A stretch of 48,266 nucleotides of DNA, taken from Chitinophagales bacterium (GTDB lineage Bacteria > Bacteroidota > Bacteroidia > Chitinophagales > UBA2359). Each line of letters begins with the position of its first letter. Position 1 is the first letter of the stretch. The position numbers and the translations under genes are program-made. The notes under the pieces were generated by a model, which was given only the letters and a program-made list of their open reading frames with translations, was not told the origin of the DNA and searched no databases. This document shows positions 35,747 to 44,914 of this stretch, piece after piece. The stretch is from NCBI GenBank assembly GCA_016787295.1, contig JAEUUX010000056.1:1-48266 (forward strand), given 5' to 3'.

Positions 35747-36694
35747 CTACAAAAGAAGTAATTTTGAGGCGGGAATAATGGTTGTGAAGCCTTTTTGTTG
35801 GAAATAGTGCATGGTGCTAAAGGAATCAGCGGAGGAGGTTGCCAACACAAAATCGCCTCCCCAAGCTCCCAATGATTTGATTATTCCGTGTGGATAATCG
35901 TCAAAAAGTTGGTCTTGCTGTCGCGGCATTTGTAGATATCGACTCACCATTTTTTCGTGTTCCAATAGGTATTGTTCAAAGCTTGACAAGTGGTCGGCTT
36001 GGGCTATTTGTCGGCTTAATTCGCTGATTTGTTGAAGCAAAATAGTGGGTGGTTCGCCCTGAGCGCGGTAACGTTGTATGCCTTCGCGCGAGTTTTGTTT
36101 TTTGCCCAAATGCACCAAATACAATTGCTCGACAAAAGGATAGTGTAGGTTTGTGGGTTGATAATGGACGGCTTGCTTTGCGGTGATTTGATAAAAAATG
36201 GGGTGTTGTGAAGTGGCACAAGCTATATCGTATCCCGAACCCGAAAACGCCCAACGGTTGAGCCAAAATGGGTCGACACCTGCCCACGCTGCCAGATTCG
36301 CAACAAGAGTGGAACTACTTCCTAAACCCCAATTCTGTGGAAATTCGGTGTTGGTATTGATGACTGTGGAAGGAAGTTTTTGCCAGAAATCGGGTCGTTG
36401 TTTTGCAATGCCTTGAGCAAGGTGCTGTAAGGTTTCGACGATGTTTTGTTGAGCAGTATCATATTGCATTGGCACAAAATCGGGTAGGCGAAAGGTAGCA
36501 GCAAACCACATTTTTTGTTGGTCATCATAGCTTTGCCAGGTCAATTGTGGAGCGGGAGTTGTTGCATAATGAACGCTCATGCTTTGTCCCAAACGAGCTG
36601 GAATCGCCAAGCCAACAGCTCCCGAAAGGATAAAATACTCAGCAGAAAGCAACAGTTTGCCATTGGCACGAAAAATTGTGGGTTGCAAATCCAT
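35747..36694 (-). CDS. GYDIA-family GHMP kinase (mevalonate-kinase-like)
   Basis: The ATG at 36694 gives 315 residues and the expected N-terminus MDLQPTIFRANGKLLLSAEYFIL, with the substrate-loop GK..L.GEY-like motif. The longer frame from 36844 would overlap the tsaD start region. The ATP-binding motif is WGLGSSSTLVANLAAWAG, and SGSGYDIACATSQHPIFYQ holds the GYDIA signature that names this Bacteroidota subfamily. These proteins occupy the position of mevalonate-pathway kinases for isoprenoid precursor synthesis, although substrate is not proven for the subfamily. It is transcribed divergently from tsaD, with only 70 bp between their starts. Confidence 0.88.
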   Translation of the reverse strand: MDLQPTIFRANGKLLLSAEYFILSGAVGLAIPARLGQSMSVHYATTPAPQLTWQSYDDQQKMWFAATFRLPDFVPMQYDTAQQNIVETLQHLAQGIAKQRPDFWQKLPSTVINTNTEFPQNWGLGSSSTLVANLAAWAGVDPFWLNRWAFSGSGYDIACATSQHPIFYQITAKQAVHYQPTNLHYPFVEQLYLVHLGKKQNSREGIQRYRAQGEPPTILLQQISELSRQIAQADHLSSFEQYLLEHEKMVSRYLQMPRQQDQLFDDYPHGIIKSLGAWGGDFVLATSSADSFSTMHYFQQKGFTTIIPASKLLLL

Positions 36695-36725
36695 AAGGTA
36701 GCTAATGTGTTTGGGGAAAAAGGTG

Positions 36726-36733
36726 TATCTTTG
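36726..36733 (+). promoter_or_regulatory. Putative -7 promoter element of tsaD
   Basis: TATCTTTG on the + strand, 31 bp upstream of the chosen tsaD ATG, inside the 70-bp divergent gap with the GHMP kinase. A TTTG lies only 12 bp further upstream, too close for a normal -33. Confidence 0.5.
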
Positions 36734-36764
36734 CGCCGATTTGTATAAGACCAAATATCTCAAA

Positions 36765-37766
36765 ATGACGACAATTTTAGCCATTGAATCTTCTTGCGAC
36801 GATACGGCAGCGGCGGTAATTCGCAATGGTACGATGTTGAGCAATATCGCAGCGAGCCAGAGCGTACATGAGGCGTGGGGCGGTGTGGTGCCAGAGTTGG
36901 CATCACGCGCCCATCAACAACATATTGTACCTGTGGTGGATAGGGCGTTAAAAGTGGCAGGTGTGTTGCCTGCCGATTTGTCTGCGGTTGCTTTTACAGC
37001 GGGACCGGGACTTATCGGGTCTTTGTTGGTGGGCAGTTCGTTTGCAAAAGCCTTTGCTTTGGCGCTTGATGTACCTTTAATTGCGGTCAATCACATTCAG
37101 GCACATGTTGTGGCACATTTTATTGATGCACCGCGTCCAAAGTTTCCTTTTTTGTGCCTCACCGTGTCGGGCGGACATACGCAAATTGTGAAAGTTAGCG
37201 ACCATTTGACTATGGAAATTGTTGGCGAAACTATCGACGACGCAGCAGGCGAAGCATTCGATAAAACAGCCAAAATGTTGGGGCTTCCGTATCCTGGCGG
37301 ACCTTTGGTAGACAAATATGCTCAACAAGGCAACCCCAAAGCCTTTAGTTTTCCTGAACCCAAAGCACACGGCGAATTTAATTTTAGCTTTAGCGGACTA
37401 AAAACATCGGTTTTATATTTTTTGCAAAAACAAACTACCGAAAACCCACAATTTATTGCCGAAAATTTAGCCGATTTGTGTGCCTCTATACAGTATACTA
37501 TAGTAAAGATATTGCTCAACAAACTGCAAAAAGCAGCGAAGCATTATCAAATCAACGAAATTGCTATTGCAGGCGGTGTGTCGGCAAACAGCGGTTTGCG
37601 GGCGGCTTTGCTCGATTTGGGGCAACGCAAAAAATGGCAGGTCTATATTCCCGATTTTCAATATTGTACCGACAATGCAGGAATGATTGCTATGGCAGCA
37701 CATTATCTCTACGAAAAAGGCGCATTTGTGGAACAAACTTTTATGCCTATGGCACGAATGCGGTAG
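36765..37766 (+). CDS. tsaD: tRNA N6-adenosine threonylcarbamoyltransferase
   Basis: The ATG at 36765 gives 333 residues starting MTTILAIESSCDDTAAAVI, the canonical TsaD/Kae1 N-terminus; the frame from 36705 would run through the promoter. The protein transfers the threonylcarbamoyl group to A37 of ANN-decoding tRNAs, working with TsaB and TsaE. Metal-binding histidines lie in VNHIQAH. The Kae1 signatures HEAWGGVVPELASRAHQQH, TAGPGLIGSLLVG, GGHTQIV, AGEAFDKTAKMLGLPYPGG, FSFSGLKT and AGGVSANSGLR are all present. Length is normal. It is convergent with the VWA protein gene, 17 bp apart. Confidence 0.97.
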   Translation: MTTILAIESSCDDTAAAVIRNGTMLSNIAASQSVHEAWGGVVPELASRAHQQHIVPVVDRALKVAGVLPADLSAVAFTAGPGLIGSLLVGSSFAKAFALALDVPLIAVNHIQAHVVAHFIDAPRPKFPFLCLTVSGGHTQIVKVSDHLTMEIVGETIDDAAGEAFDKTAKMLGLPYPGGPLVDKYAQQGNPKAFSFPEPKAHGEFNFSFSGLKTSVLYFLQKQTTENPQFIAENLADLCASIQYTIVKILLNKLQKAAKHYQINEIAIAGGVSANSGLRAALLDLGQRKKWQVYIPDFQYCTDNAGMIAMAAHYLYEKGAFVEQTFMPMARMR

Positions 37767-37783
37767 GGATGATTATCCTCCCA

Positions 37784-39835
37784 CTATATCTTCCTATATT
37801 CATACACTTCTTTACTATTGCCTTGCCCTGTCACCTCCAATTTTTCGCCATTCGAAAGGCGCAAATCTTTTTCTTTCGGTTTGTCTATAGGAAAACCTGA
37901 AATGTACATGCGTTCGTTTTGCGATTCGTCGGCAATGAGGATATGACTACAACGAGCGCCCGCTTTGAACAATACACCGCCAACGACTTGTTTTTCGGGT
38001 AGATACGGCACTAAATAGCGGTTCACAAAACTTGTAGGCAACAAATAGCTTTGCGGTTTTCGCTGTACGAGCGGCGTTGTTTTGGTGTAAATAACTTCGG
38101 CACCGCGACAAAAGCGCGGTTTTTTGTAAATACCCCACAAATACCACAACAAAAACAGTGTACCCAAAACGCCCACAATAAGCGCCCCACATTTCGCCCA
38201 AAAACTATCATCGGCAACCGTGACTGTTAGTTGTAATGTGCTATTGGGGGCAATTTCTATTTGTTTATTGCGCGATTTCAGTTGTAACGCAATTTTTTCG
38301 GTGCCTGTTGGGGTGAAACAAGCGCAGATATTTGCCACAGGACGAATGACTAATTTGCCTCCTTCTTGCGAAATATCCAATCGCAAACGCGTGTCGCTCG
38401 GTTGTTCAAAATATAATTGTTGTAATTCCTCTTCTGTAGGCGGTCTCAATGGTAGGTCGCCTACTTTTATTTGTGGTGTAACGATGATGCTGGGTGCATT
38501 CGCCAAATCGGTTACTTTGGCAGTAATGGTGGGCGCATTGGCTTGTATGGAGGCTTGTGGTTTGGCACAAAACGCTTTATTCACCACAAAAACATTACTT
38601 TGATAATTGAAATAACCCACATACTCCGCTTCAACAGATACCATTGTGCGGTCTTGAGACAAAGGAATAGGCGCAGAAAAATCTTTAGTTTTGGGTTGAT
38701 ATTGCAACCTTACGCGCTGTTTGGTGAGTTCGTTCACAAACTCTACACGTGCCGATTGCAGGACACTTTCTGCCAAAGCTTGATTGTTAAGGTCTAACAG
38801 TTGTGCCACAATGGTCACGTTTTTCAGCGAATCGCAAACCGTGAAAGTATTGCCGCCTTCTTTTTTGAAACCACCTTTGATTTGCACTTCTAATTTAGCG
38901 GCTGCTTCGGGCAGAAATTTGATTTTTTGTACATCAACAGCTTTGTCAAACTCAAAAGTTAGCGTACTGCTGGGGATAATTGCCTCATTAGTTCCCGATT
39001 TGACGTGTGTAATAATCCCCGACATTTCGTAGTCTCCCTTAGCTTTTTGTGCTTTGTAGGCAGGCTCTATATACAGATTTTTTTTGTCTCCAACAGCTAT
39101 TTTCAATTGTGGCAGTTGGTTATTTTTTTGGTCTGATTGAGCTAACAAAATGATTTTTTTGAGCGGGATAGGCGACTGCAAAGTGACTTTGTTGCCTTGA
39201 GCTTGGGTTTTGATACCACCTTTTGACAAAGTCATTACGTTGCCCGCAATGTTTTCCATTGTGTTAATAATCTGTTCAAAACTGCCTTGAGTTCGAAGGG
39301 TATTGTTTGGCGTTGCGGTACGATTTAGGTGAGAATCCAATTTGCTTTGTTTACTATTCACATTCAAAAAGATGATTCGTGTCCCTGTGTTTTCGACTAA
39401 TCCGCGCAAACGATTGCCTGCGGTGGCTTCGAAATTATTGTCTGTAATATCGCCATCGGACAAGATGATTAACCATTTGCTTTTTTTGCTACTCGTCGAA
39501 AGGTTGTTAGCCGCTTGCAAAATAGCGCCAAAAGGTGTGCGACCCGCGGCGCAGGTATACTCCGTCGACGCATTTTGCATTGCCACCCTTTTTTGTTGCA
39601 AATCTATGCGGTTGCCTTGTGCAGGTTCCATGCGGTAGACATACAATTCGTCTTGGGCGTGCAACAGACCTATCATCACTTGTAAGGCATAATTTACGCC
39701 TTCGCATTGTCCTGCATCTTGCATACTGCGCGAATTATCATACACAATAGCAACTGCTCTGTTTTGGGCATGTATAGAATAGGTGTGGCAGAAAAAGAGG
39801 GAGAAAACAACAATAAAACCGAATTTGCGCAACAT
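37784..39835 (-). CDS. Secreted/membrane von Willebrand factor A domain protein
   Basis: The 683-residue protein has a signal peptide (cleavage near SIHAQN) and an N-terminal VWA domain (about 26-210). The MIDAS motif is intact: DNSRSM (D33, S35, S37), with SDGDITDN supplying the later acidic residues. Beta-rich regions follow, including TFEFDKAVDVQKIKFLP and repeated I/V-rich strands. One transmembrane helix (CGALIVGVLGTLFLLWYLW, about 565-583) is followed by a roughly 100-residue tail rich in basic and aromatic residues. This topology puts the VWA domain in the periplasm and the tail in the cytoplasm. Function unknown; a metal-dependent protein-interaction role is the family expectation. 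A -7 element lies at 39885-39892. Confidence 0.85.
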   Translation of the reverse strand: MLRKFGFIVVFSLFFCHTYSIHAQNRAVAIVYDNSRSMQDAGQCEGVNYALQVMIGLLHAQDELYVYRMEPAQGNRIDLQQKRVAMQNASTEYTCAAGRTPFGAILQAANNLSTSSKKSKWLIILSDGDITDNNFEATAGNRLRGLVENTGTRIIFLNVNSKQSKLDSHLNRTATPNNTLRTQGSFEQIINTMENIAGNVMTLSKGGIKTQAQGNKVTLQSPIPLKKIILLAQSDQKNNQLPQLKIAVGDKKNLYIEPAYKAQKAKGDYEMSGIITHVKSGTNEAIIPSSTLTFEFDKAVDVQKIKFLPEAAAKLEVQIKGGFKKEGGNTFTVCDSLKNVTIVAQLLDLNNQALAESVLQSARVEFVNELTKQRVRLQYQPKTKDFSAPIPLSQDRTMVSVEAEYVGYFNYQSNVFVVNKAFCAKPQASIQANAPTITAKVTDLANAPSIIVTPQIKVGDLPLRPPTEEELQQLYFEQPSDTRLRLDISQEGGKLVIRPVANICACFTPTGTEKIALQLKSRNKQIEIAPNSTLQLTVTVADDSFWAKCGALIVGVLGTLFLLWYLWGIYKKPRFCRGAEVIYTKTTPLVQRKPQSYLLPTSFVNRYLVPYLPEKQVVGGVLFKAGARCSHILIADESQNERMYISGFPIDKPKEKDLRLSNGEKLEVTGQGNSKEVYEYRKI

Positions 39836-39884
39836 ATCAACTGTTTTTTTGGGAGCAGAATAATCAGAGAGCTTGTTCGAGGGG

Positions 39885-39892
39885 CAAAGGTA
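39885..39892 (-). promoter_or_regulatory. Putative -7 promoter element of the VWA protein gene
   Basis: TACCTTTG on the minus strand, 50 bp upstream of the ATG. No TTTG at proper spacing. Confidence 0.45.
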
Positions 39893-39943
39893 CGAAAATT
39901 TGTGGGTTTTAGCGTGCGACTTGTAGGATAGGCGCTAAAAAAA

Positions 39944-39996
39944 CAACATAAGTTGCATACTAATTGGGGGTGGCAATTGGTGTGCAACTTATGTTG
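39944..39996 (-). terminator. Terminator of the DUF1800-DUF1501 operon
   Basis: Perfect 14-bp arms (CAACATAAGTTGCA at 39944-39957 and its complement at 39983-39996). On the minus strand the second arm runs directly into a T-run, 37 bp after the DUF1501 gene stop. Confidence 0.8.
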
Positions 39997-40032
39997 GGCA
40001 ATAAACATAGCTTATTTATGGATAGACTGATG

Positions 40033-41634
40033 CTATTGTTGATTAGTTTGTTCTACATTTAGTGTCCCTACAACACCTGCGTTCCACATTATCTGAACAG
40101 CATTTGTACCTTGTCCTGCCACAATAGTACCACCTTGTACAGTCCACTGATAGGTAGCACCCGCTACCAAAGGTACACTATAAGTATAACTGCCATTTAT
40201 ACAAGCATTTGTACTACCTGTGATAATAGGTGCAGGCATGCCAACACAACAAGGTGAATTGGCAATAACTGGCAGCAAGGGTATGGCTTCTAAGTTATTG
40301 TTGAGGGCATTAGGTTGTACAATGTCGTTGAGTTGCGCAGCAGGCGTACAGAACCAAGAGTTTAAGATGGTACTGTAGATACTGCGTATGTCAAACTGTC
40401 GTGCGATATTGTTGGAAGCATCAAAAGTAGCAGGATTTGCGAAAGCAGATAAAGGTGGCAGGATAGGATTGGTGCCATATACGCCTCCGACAATAGGTGT
40501 GCCAAATAGCAACATTACCGAAGAAGTAGCATGATCTGTTCCTTGACTGCCATTTTGTTTGATAGTACGCCCAAATTCGGAGACGGTCATGCCAATTACG
40601 CGATGGTCTATGCCCATAGTGGTTATGTCGTCCATAAATCTTTTAATGGCTGTTGATAACCACCCTAATAGTTGCGAATGCCCATACTGTTGGTTGCCAT
40701 GTAAATCAAAACCAGAAAGCTTCACCACATACATTCGTGTATTTAAACCACCTTTTATCAAGCGGGCAATGATGTACAGTTGTCTGGTAAGTTCATGCAA
40801 GTTATAGGGATTACAAGCAAAGTTAATATCAGGATCGGTATTGCCAACACCTACCATAGCTCCTAAATCAAAGGCTTGTTTTAAGCGATTGGCATAATGA
40901 CTAGATAACTTGGTAAGTTGTCGGATATAGGTAAGTTTCCCTTTGGCTTTACCTGCATTTAAGTCTATATCGGGAATAGGTTCGTTCAGGTCGCAGCCGA
41001 TGTCGTTGTTACTCGTACCCCAATAGAGATTACAAAAACTTTGCGCGTTATTCATCAACACACTCAGGGAGGCGTTACTGTCCTGTAGTAATAGAGAAGC
41101 ATAATCGCCAAATTCGAGTGCAATAGGGTCATCGGGCAAAAGGTCGGGATAATCGGGATATTCGTTAGGGTGATGCAGGTATCTGCCAAATATGCCTGTA
41201 GAAATGTATTCGCCAGCCTGCATTGCCCCGTTGAGCATATGTTGAGTGCCGGTGGGATGAGAACTACTATGGTTATTGTAGCCCACTGCTTGCACAATAG
41301 CTATACGTTCTTCGTTATACAAGCTTTGAATGCCTGTCATTTGGGGATTTAGGCGAATATTGGGTGTATTATTGAGTGATAAGTATTCCGACTCAGGGTG
41401 TACTATATTTGGGCGCAATGCCAATAATTGTCCATATTGGTCGGCAGGTATTGCCATATTTAACCCATCGTTGCCTCCATCTAACTGTATGACAACTAAT
41501 ACCTTGTCTGTTTCGGTAGGAGGTAATAAGAGCGGTAATTGCGGTTCGGCGCTCACCTTTACGCCAAAACCTTGCAGTAAGGTAGGTAAAACTACCCCCG
41601 CAGTGGCATTTTTTATAAAATTTCTTCGTTGCAT
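40033..41634 (-). CDS. DUF1501 protein with a C-terminal PKD-like domain
   Basis: The 533-residue protein starts MQRRNFIKNATAGVVLPTLL, a twin-arginine-type signal, with cleavage expected near VSAEP. The DUF1501 body shows VLVVIQLDGGNDGLNMAIP, IVQAVGYNNHSSSHPTGTQH, GFDLHGNQQYGHSQLLGWLS and TVSEFGRTIKQNGSQGTDHATSS, the alkaline-phosphatase/sulfatase-like fold signatures of this family. From about 460 a PKD/Ig-like unit follows (PAPIITGSTNACINGSYTYS to the end). The protein stops inside or just after that domain, with no T9SS sorting tail, which is unusual for such a module. It lies 3 bp after the DUF1800 gene: the two families are almost always paired and are probably co-exported. Activity unproven. 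Confidence 0.88.
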   Translation of the reverse strand: MQRRNFIKNATAGVVLPTLLQGFGVKVSAEPQLPLLLPPTETDKVLVVIQLDGGNDGLNMAIPADQYGQLLALRPNIVHPESEYLSLNNTPNIRLNPQMTGIQSLYNEERIAIVQAVGYNNHSSSHPTGTQHMLNGAMQAGEYISTGIFGRYLHHPNEYPDYPDLLPDDPIALEFGDYASLLLQDSNASLSVLMNNAQSFCNLYWGTSNNDIGCDLNEPIPDIDLNAGKAKGKLTYIRQLTKLSSHYANRLKQAFDLGAMVGVGNTDPDINFACNPYNLHELTRQLYIIARLIKGGLNTRMYVVKLSGFDLHGNQQYGHSQLLGWLSTAIKRFMDDITTMGIDHRVIGMTVSEFGRTIKQNGSQGTDHATSSVMLLFGTPIVGGVYGTNPILPPLSAFANPATFDASNNIARQFDIRSIYSTILNSWFCTPAAQLNDIVQPNALNNNLEAIPLLPVIANSPCCVGMPAPIITGSTNACINGSYTYSVPLVAGATYQWTVQGGTIVAGQGTNAVQIMWNAGVVGTLNVEQTNQQ

Positions 41635-41637
41635 AGT

Positions 41638-43626
41638 TTAAATTAGTTGGGTTTCTTCTAATTGGTTAAATAAAATGCAAATACCGCGCAGGCGCGTAGT
41701 CACACTATCCAGTAAATTGACATTGGTAGGATTAGCCAAATAGTTTGACCAAGTAATAGTCCAACTGCTTTGTCCAGCAGGATTCAGGGCAGCAGCCAAT
41801 TGTTGTTGTGCATCGTCACAAAGTGGAATCACACAAAAATAGTCTTGTAACTTTTGTATGATATTGTCAGCAGTCATCACATTGTTAGTCAAGTCCTGCA
41901 TATAGGGTATGGGGTCGAAACGGATATTCCAATCAATACTTGTACTACACATACAAATTGCTGTATATCGATTCCAATGGTTGGAGAGATAGGTGGCAGC
42001 AAACTGGCGCCTTGCCTGCAAATTAGTGGCATTTATCCAGTGACGGTCATACGCAGGTGTATCATAATAGGCACGCCAACCAAAAGCAGAAGGAAAATGA
42101 TCAAGCATTTGCGCTAAATTTTCACTTGCTAAGTGCCTGCTTGGCATTACATCGCCAAATACTTCTTTATCTAAAAGCATTGCCACAGCCGGAGTTATCC
42201 CTTGCGTTTTATGCACATATAAATCAAACTCGCGATACAGCCCAATAAGGAAATCAACAGGCGGTTTTACCATACCTCCTCTAATGTTCATACTATAGAA
42301 ATGTTGACTCTTGAGTAGCGTTTGCATCACAGGCAGTATTTCATAGTTATTGTTGCGCAATATTTGGGCTAAGGGTGTTATGATGGTTGTTTCAATGGTT
42401 TCGTCAATGTCCGAGCTTACAAAAAAACGATATAGTTTGCGACAAACATTTAGGGCGGTCTGTGGTTTGGTATAGACAATATTCAGAAATTGGTCTAACT
42501 CCGTCTTGGCATTGGCTACGGTATTGCCACCAGTAATAAGGGCGTTGCCATAAAAAGCAGACAATTGTTTGTTGCCTGTATCGTGATTTGCTAATACAAA
42601 TTCAGGGCGGCTACCCGGATGGAAAAATGTCCAACCTGTTAGTATGCGGCTTACTTCGACCACATCTTGTTCGGTATAGGATTCATTAGGATTAACAGAA
42701 GCAGGCAGACCAATAGCATATATTTCTTGCAATTCGCGCCCATAGTTTTGGTTAGGCGTATTTACCGTATTGACATATCCGTCTAACATCATCAACATAG
42801 CGGGCGATATAGTGACGCTTTTTAGGAGGTCTTTATAATTGCCCAAACATCGATGCCGCAAGTTGGCGTTGTGCCAATAAGTGGAAATTTGGTAGGTGCA
42901 GCAATAATTTTTACTTACATTGACAGGAAAGAAATTAGACCAGAAAAGGGTCATCTTTTCGCGAATGCTGCGCGGGTTGTTAATCATGTGTTTTACCAGC
43001 CAAGCCCAATATGACTGAATTCTTAAATAAGCAGCTCCTTCGTTATTTTGTGTTGTGTTACTTCCATTTGTGAATACTCCTGCTGCATTAGACACTACCC
43101 ATATTTTGCCCTCTGGAACAGATAGGTCATTGTAAGCACTATTCCCCATGCCCGAATTTGTATCCCAAATAAAGTCGACAACTGGTGGTGGTGGATTTAG
43201 GTTTGCTAACTGTGTCATTAAAGTAGCAATGGCAGGTATTGAGGTTGAGCCAGTTGCTAAATAATTGTGTAATTCGCCTTGATTAAAATAAGGATACGTT
43301 CCTTGCCATGCTTCTGAGGTGTAATCATCAGGGGGTTCGGGTGGTAGGTCGGCGGCATTATTTCCTGCACACGAATTGAGCAGTTCGTCGACACTTGCCG
43401 ACATGCCGAGCGATAGAAAATAGTCGATGTCCGCTTTTTTTGCTCCAAACATGGTGCGTTTGAGCAAGTGTACTACATCTGCCCTTGTCCAAGTGCCTAT
43501 ATAAGCATCTAAAGGGGCTTGAGGTTGCGGTTTGGGAGTGGGCGTAGGTGAAGCCGCTCGTTTTTGAGGTTTTAACCACCTTGCTTGCAAAAAACGGCGA
43601 CGATCTAAGGTAAATGTGTTACTCAT
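41638..43626 (-). CDS. DUF1800 protein, partner of the DUF1501 protein
   Basis: The 662-residue protein starts with LDRRRFLQARWLKPQKR and a Pro/Thr-rich linker (PTPTPKPQPQAP). The double-Arg stretch lacks a following hydrophobic core, so its export route is unclear. DUF1800 hallmarks are VVHLLKRTMFGAKKADIDYFLSLG, MLIFW-type MTLFWSNFFPV, NYGRELQEIYAIG, YTEQDVVEVSRILTGW, KPQTALNVCRKLYRFFV and RGGMVKPPVDFLIG. These are helical proteins of unknown activity that occur in operons with DUF1501. It is immediately upstream of the DUF1501 gene. Confidence 0.88.
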   Translation of the reverse strand: MSNTFTLDRRRFLQARWLKPQKRAASPTPTPKPQPQAPLDAYIGTWTRADVVHLLKRTMFGAKKADIDYFLSLGMSASVDELLNSCAGNNAADLPPEPPDDYTSEAWQGTYPYFNQGELHNYLATGSTSIPAIATLMTQLANLNPPPPVVDFIWDTNSGMGNSAYNDLSVPEGKIWVVSNAAGVFTNGSNTTQNNEGAAYLRIQSYWAWLVKHMINNPRSIREKMTLFWSNFFPVNVSKNYCCTYQISTYWHNANLRHRCLGNYKDLLKSVTISPAMLMMLDGYVNTVNTPNQNYGRELQEIYAIGLPASVNPNESYTEQDVVEVSRILTGWTFFHPGSRPEFVLANHDTGNKQLSAFYGNALITGGNTVANAKTELDQFLNIVYTKPQTALNVCRKLYRFFVSSDIDETIETTIITPLAQILRNNNYEILPVMQTLLKSQHFYSMNIRGGMVKPPVDFLIGLYREFDLYVHKTQGITPAVAMLLDKEVFGDVMPSRHLASENLAQMLDHFPSAFGWRAYYDTPAYDRHWINATNLQARRQFAATYLSNHWNRYTAICMCSTSIDWNIRFDPIPYMQDLTNNVMTADNIIQKLQDYFCVIPLCDDAQQQLAAALNPAGQSSWTITWSNYLANPTNVNLLDSVTTRLRGICILFNQLEETQLI

Positions 43627-43748
43627 AGGTAAGAATTTTAAAGGTAACTACTATCGTCAGGTTGTATAGAGAAAATTATATTGCTTATTGTTGTGTATAA
43701 TTTTGTTAGCAGTTTTAGATTTGTTGGTTATGAACAGGGATAAAAACC

Positions 43749-43791
43749 CAGCAATAGCCACACACACCATTAAACGAGTTAGCTATTGCTG
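43749..43791 (-). terminator. Terminator of the DUF6624/TPR gene
   Basis: CAGCAATAGC (43749-43758) and GCTATTGCTG (43782-43791) are perfect arms. On the minus strand the structure is followed by GGGTTTTTA, 26 bp after the stop. Confidence 0.75.
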
Positions 43792-43816
43792 TGATAGATG
43801 TAGATAGCGCATTATT

Positions 43817-44767
43817 CTACTTCGCACCACCCCAAATCTTTTGTTCTATTTCGGGTAATTGTTTTTTGTATGCCTCCACGTCCCAGACAATATTGCTTCT
43901 GCTAAGGTATTCGGCAATGGGACCCAAACCCATTGCTGTTCGTCTTTTGTCGACATTATCGGGGTCTTCGAGCGGTTGCAAATAGTTTTTGCCGTCATCA
44001 AGTCTTATTGTTTGCGTGCCGTATATTTGTCGCCTGCCCTCGCGAAGTGCTACTCTATCTTCGAGCAAAGCTAATTGCGATTTGTCTGCTTTATTGTTTT
44101 TTACTGCTTCGCGCATCAATGGTAAGTATTGTTGTTGGCTTGCTAAATCGGAGTGTTGAATAACCGCAAATATGGCATTATTGGCTTCTTTTCCTACTGT
44201 TTCGGGACCAACCCAACCGTCTTTGTCCAATATCTTTTTGAGTTGCACCAAATTTACACTATCAGTATAAAGCACAATGTGGGCAATGCTATCCATTTGA
44301 GGCGTTTTGTAGCCATATCTATCCCTTATCTCCACAAGTTCTTGGCGCACGCCTTGGTCAGAGTCTAAAATGGCTAACAAAGTTGTTTGTAAAGTTTTGT
44401 CGTAGTTTGCCTCTTTTTGGTCAATTTGTCGCATCAATGCGCGCCATTTTTTGTCTTTGTGCAAAGTTGCAAGGTCTTTGTCTTTTTTTAAGTGATGAAA
44501 GTATTGCCAGCCATTTTCGATAGTTAAGTCAAGCCATTGAAAAGCTGTTTTTTTGTCACCTGCCAAAGCCGCCGAGCAAGCTGCATCATACAAATCGCCG
44601 TATTTCAATGTTGTTTGGGTTTTGAATGCCTCTTTATAGGCAGCTACTGCTTGTTTATAATTGCCTTCTTCGTGGTATTGACCAGCTTTGGCAATCAAAG
44701 AACGATAGTCTTGCGCCCAAACTAAGGCAGACCATAATAACAAGCTTGTCAACAAAAGATGTTGCAT
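43817..44767 (-). CDS. Secreted TPR protein with DUF6624 domain
   Basis: The ATG at 44767 gives 316 residues with a clear signal peptide (MQHLLLTSLLLWSALVWAQ); the frame from 44809 would put 14 charged residues before it. Two TPR-like helices pairs (YRSLIAKAGQYHEEGNYKQAVAAYKEAF, YDAACSAALAGDKKTAFQWLDLTIENGW) cover about 20-100. The C-terminal half matches DUF6624 from memory: SDQGVRQELVEIRDRYG, VQLKKILDKDGWVGPETVG, NNAIFAVIQHSDLASQQQYL and EDRVALREGRRQIYGTQT. Envelope-located; function unknown. It stands alone with its own terminator. Confidence 0.8.
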   Translation of the reverse strand: MQHLLLTSLLLWSALVWAQDYRSLIAKAGQYHEEGNYKQAVAAYKEAFKTQTTLKYGDLYDAACSAALAGDKKTAFQWLDLTIENGWQYFHHLKKDKDLATLHKDKKWRALMRQIDQKEANYDKTLQTTLLAILDSDQGVRQELVEIRDRYGYKTPQMDSIAHIVLYTDSVNLVQLKKILDKDGWVGPETVGKEANNAIFAVIQHSDLASQQQYLPLMREAVKNNKADKSQLALLEDRVALREGRRQIYGTQTIRLDDGKNYLQPLEDPDNVDKRRTAMGLGPIAEYLSRSNIVWDVEAYKKQLPEIEQKIWGGAK

Positions 44768-44914
44768 CTTGGGTTGTTTGTGTTTGTACACTGACTTTCC
44801 TACAGCCAAAGCATAGAAGTTTGGTCAGTGGTGTGTTATAAAATAGTTGTTTTGTATGTTTTTATTGTCTTAACCTGCCTTTGCTATCCGTTATGTAGAG
44901 AGTACCTACAAAAA

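Noticed and set aside
35747-36844. Longer form of the GHMP kinase from 36844
   Set aside because: It would overlap the tsaD coding start by 80 bp on the other strand and adds 50 residues absent from the family. The ATG at 36694 gives the canonical start.
36705-37766. Longer TsaD from 36705
   Set aside because: The extra 20 residues would be translated from the promoter region. The conserved N-terminus begins at 36765.
37784-39835. VWA protein as a BatA/BatB-type component of an aerotolerance operon
   Set aside because: No MoxR ATPase, BatD or TPR partner genes are adjacent and the membrane topology differs, so only a general VWA call is justified.
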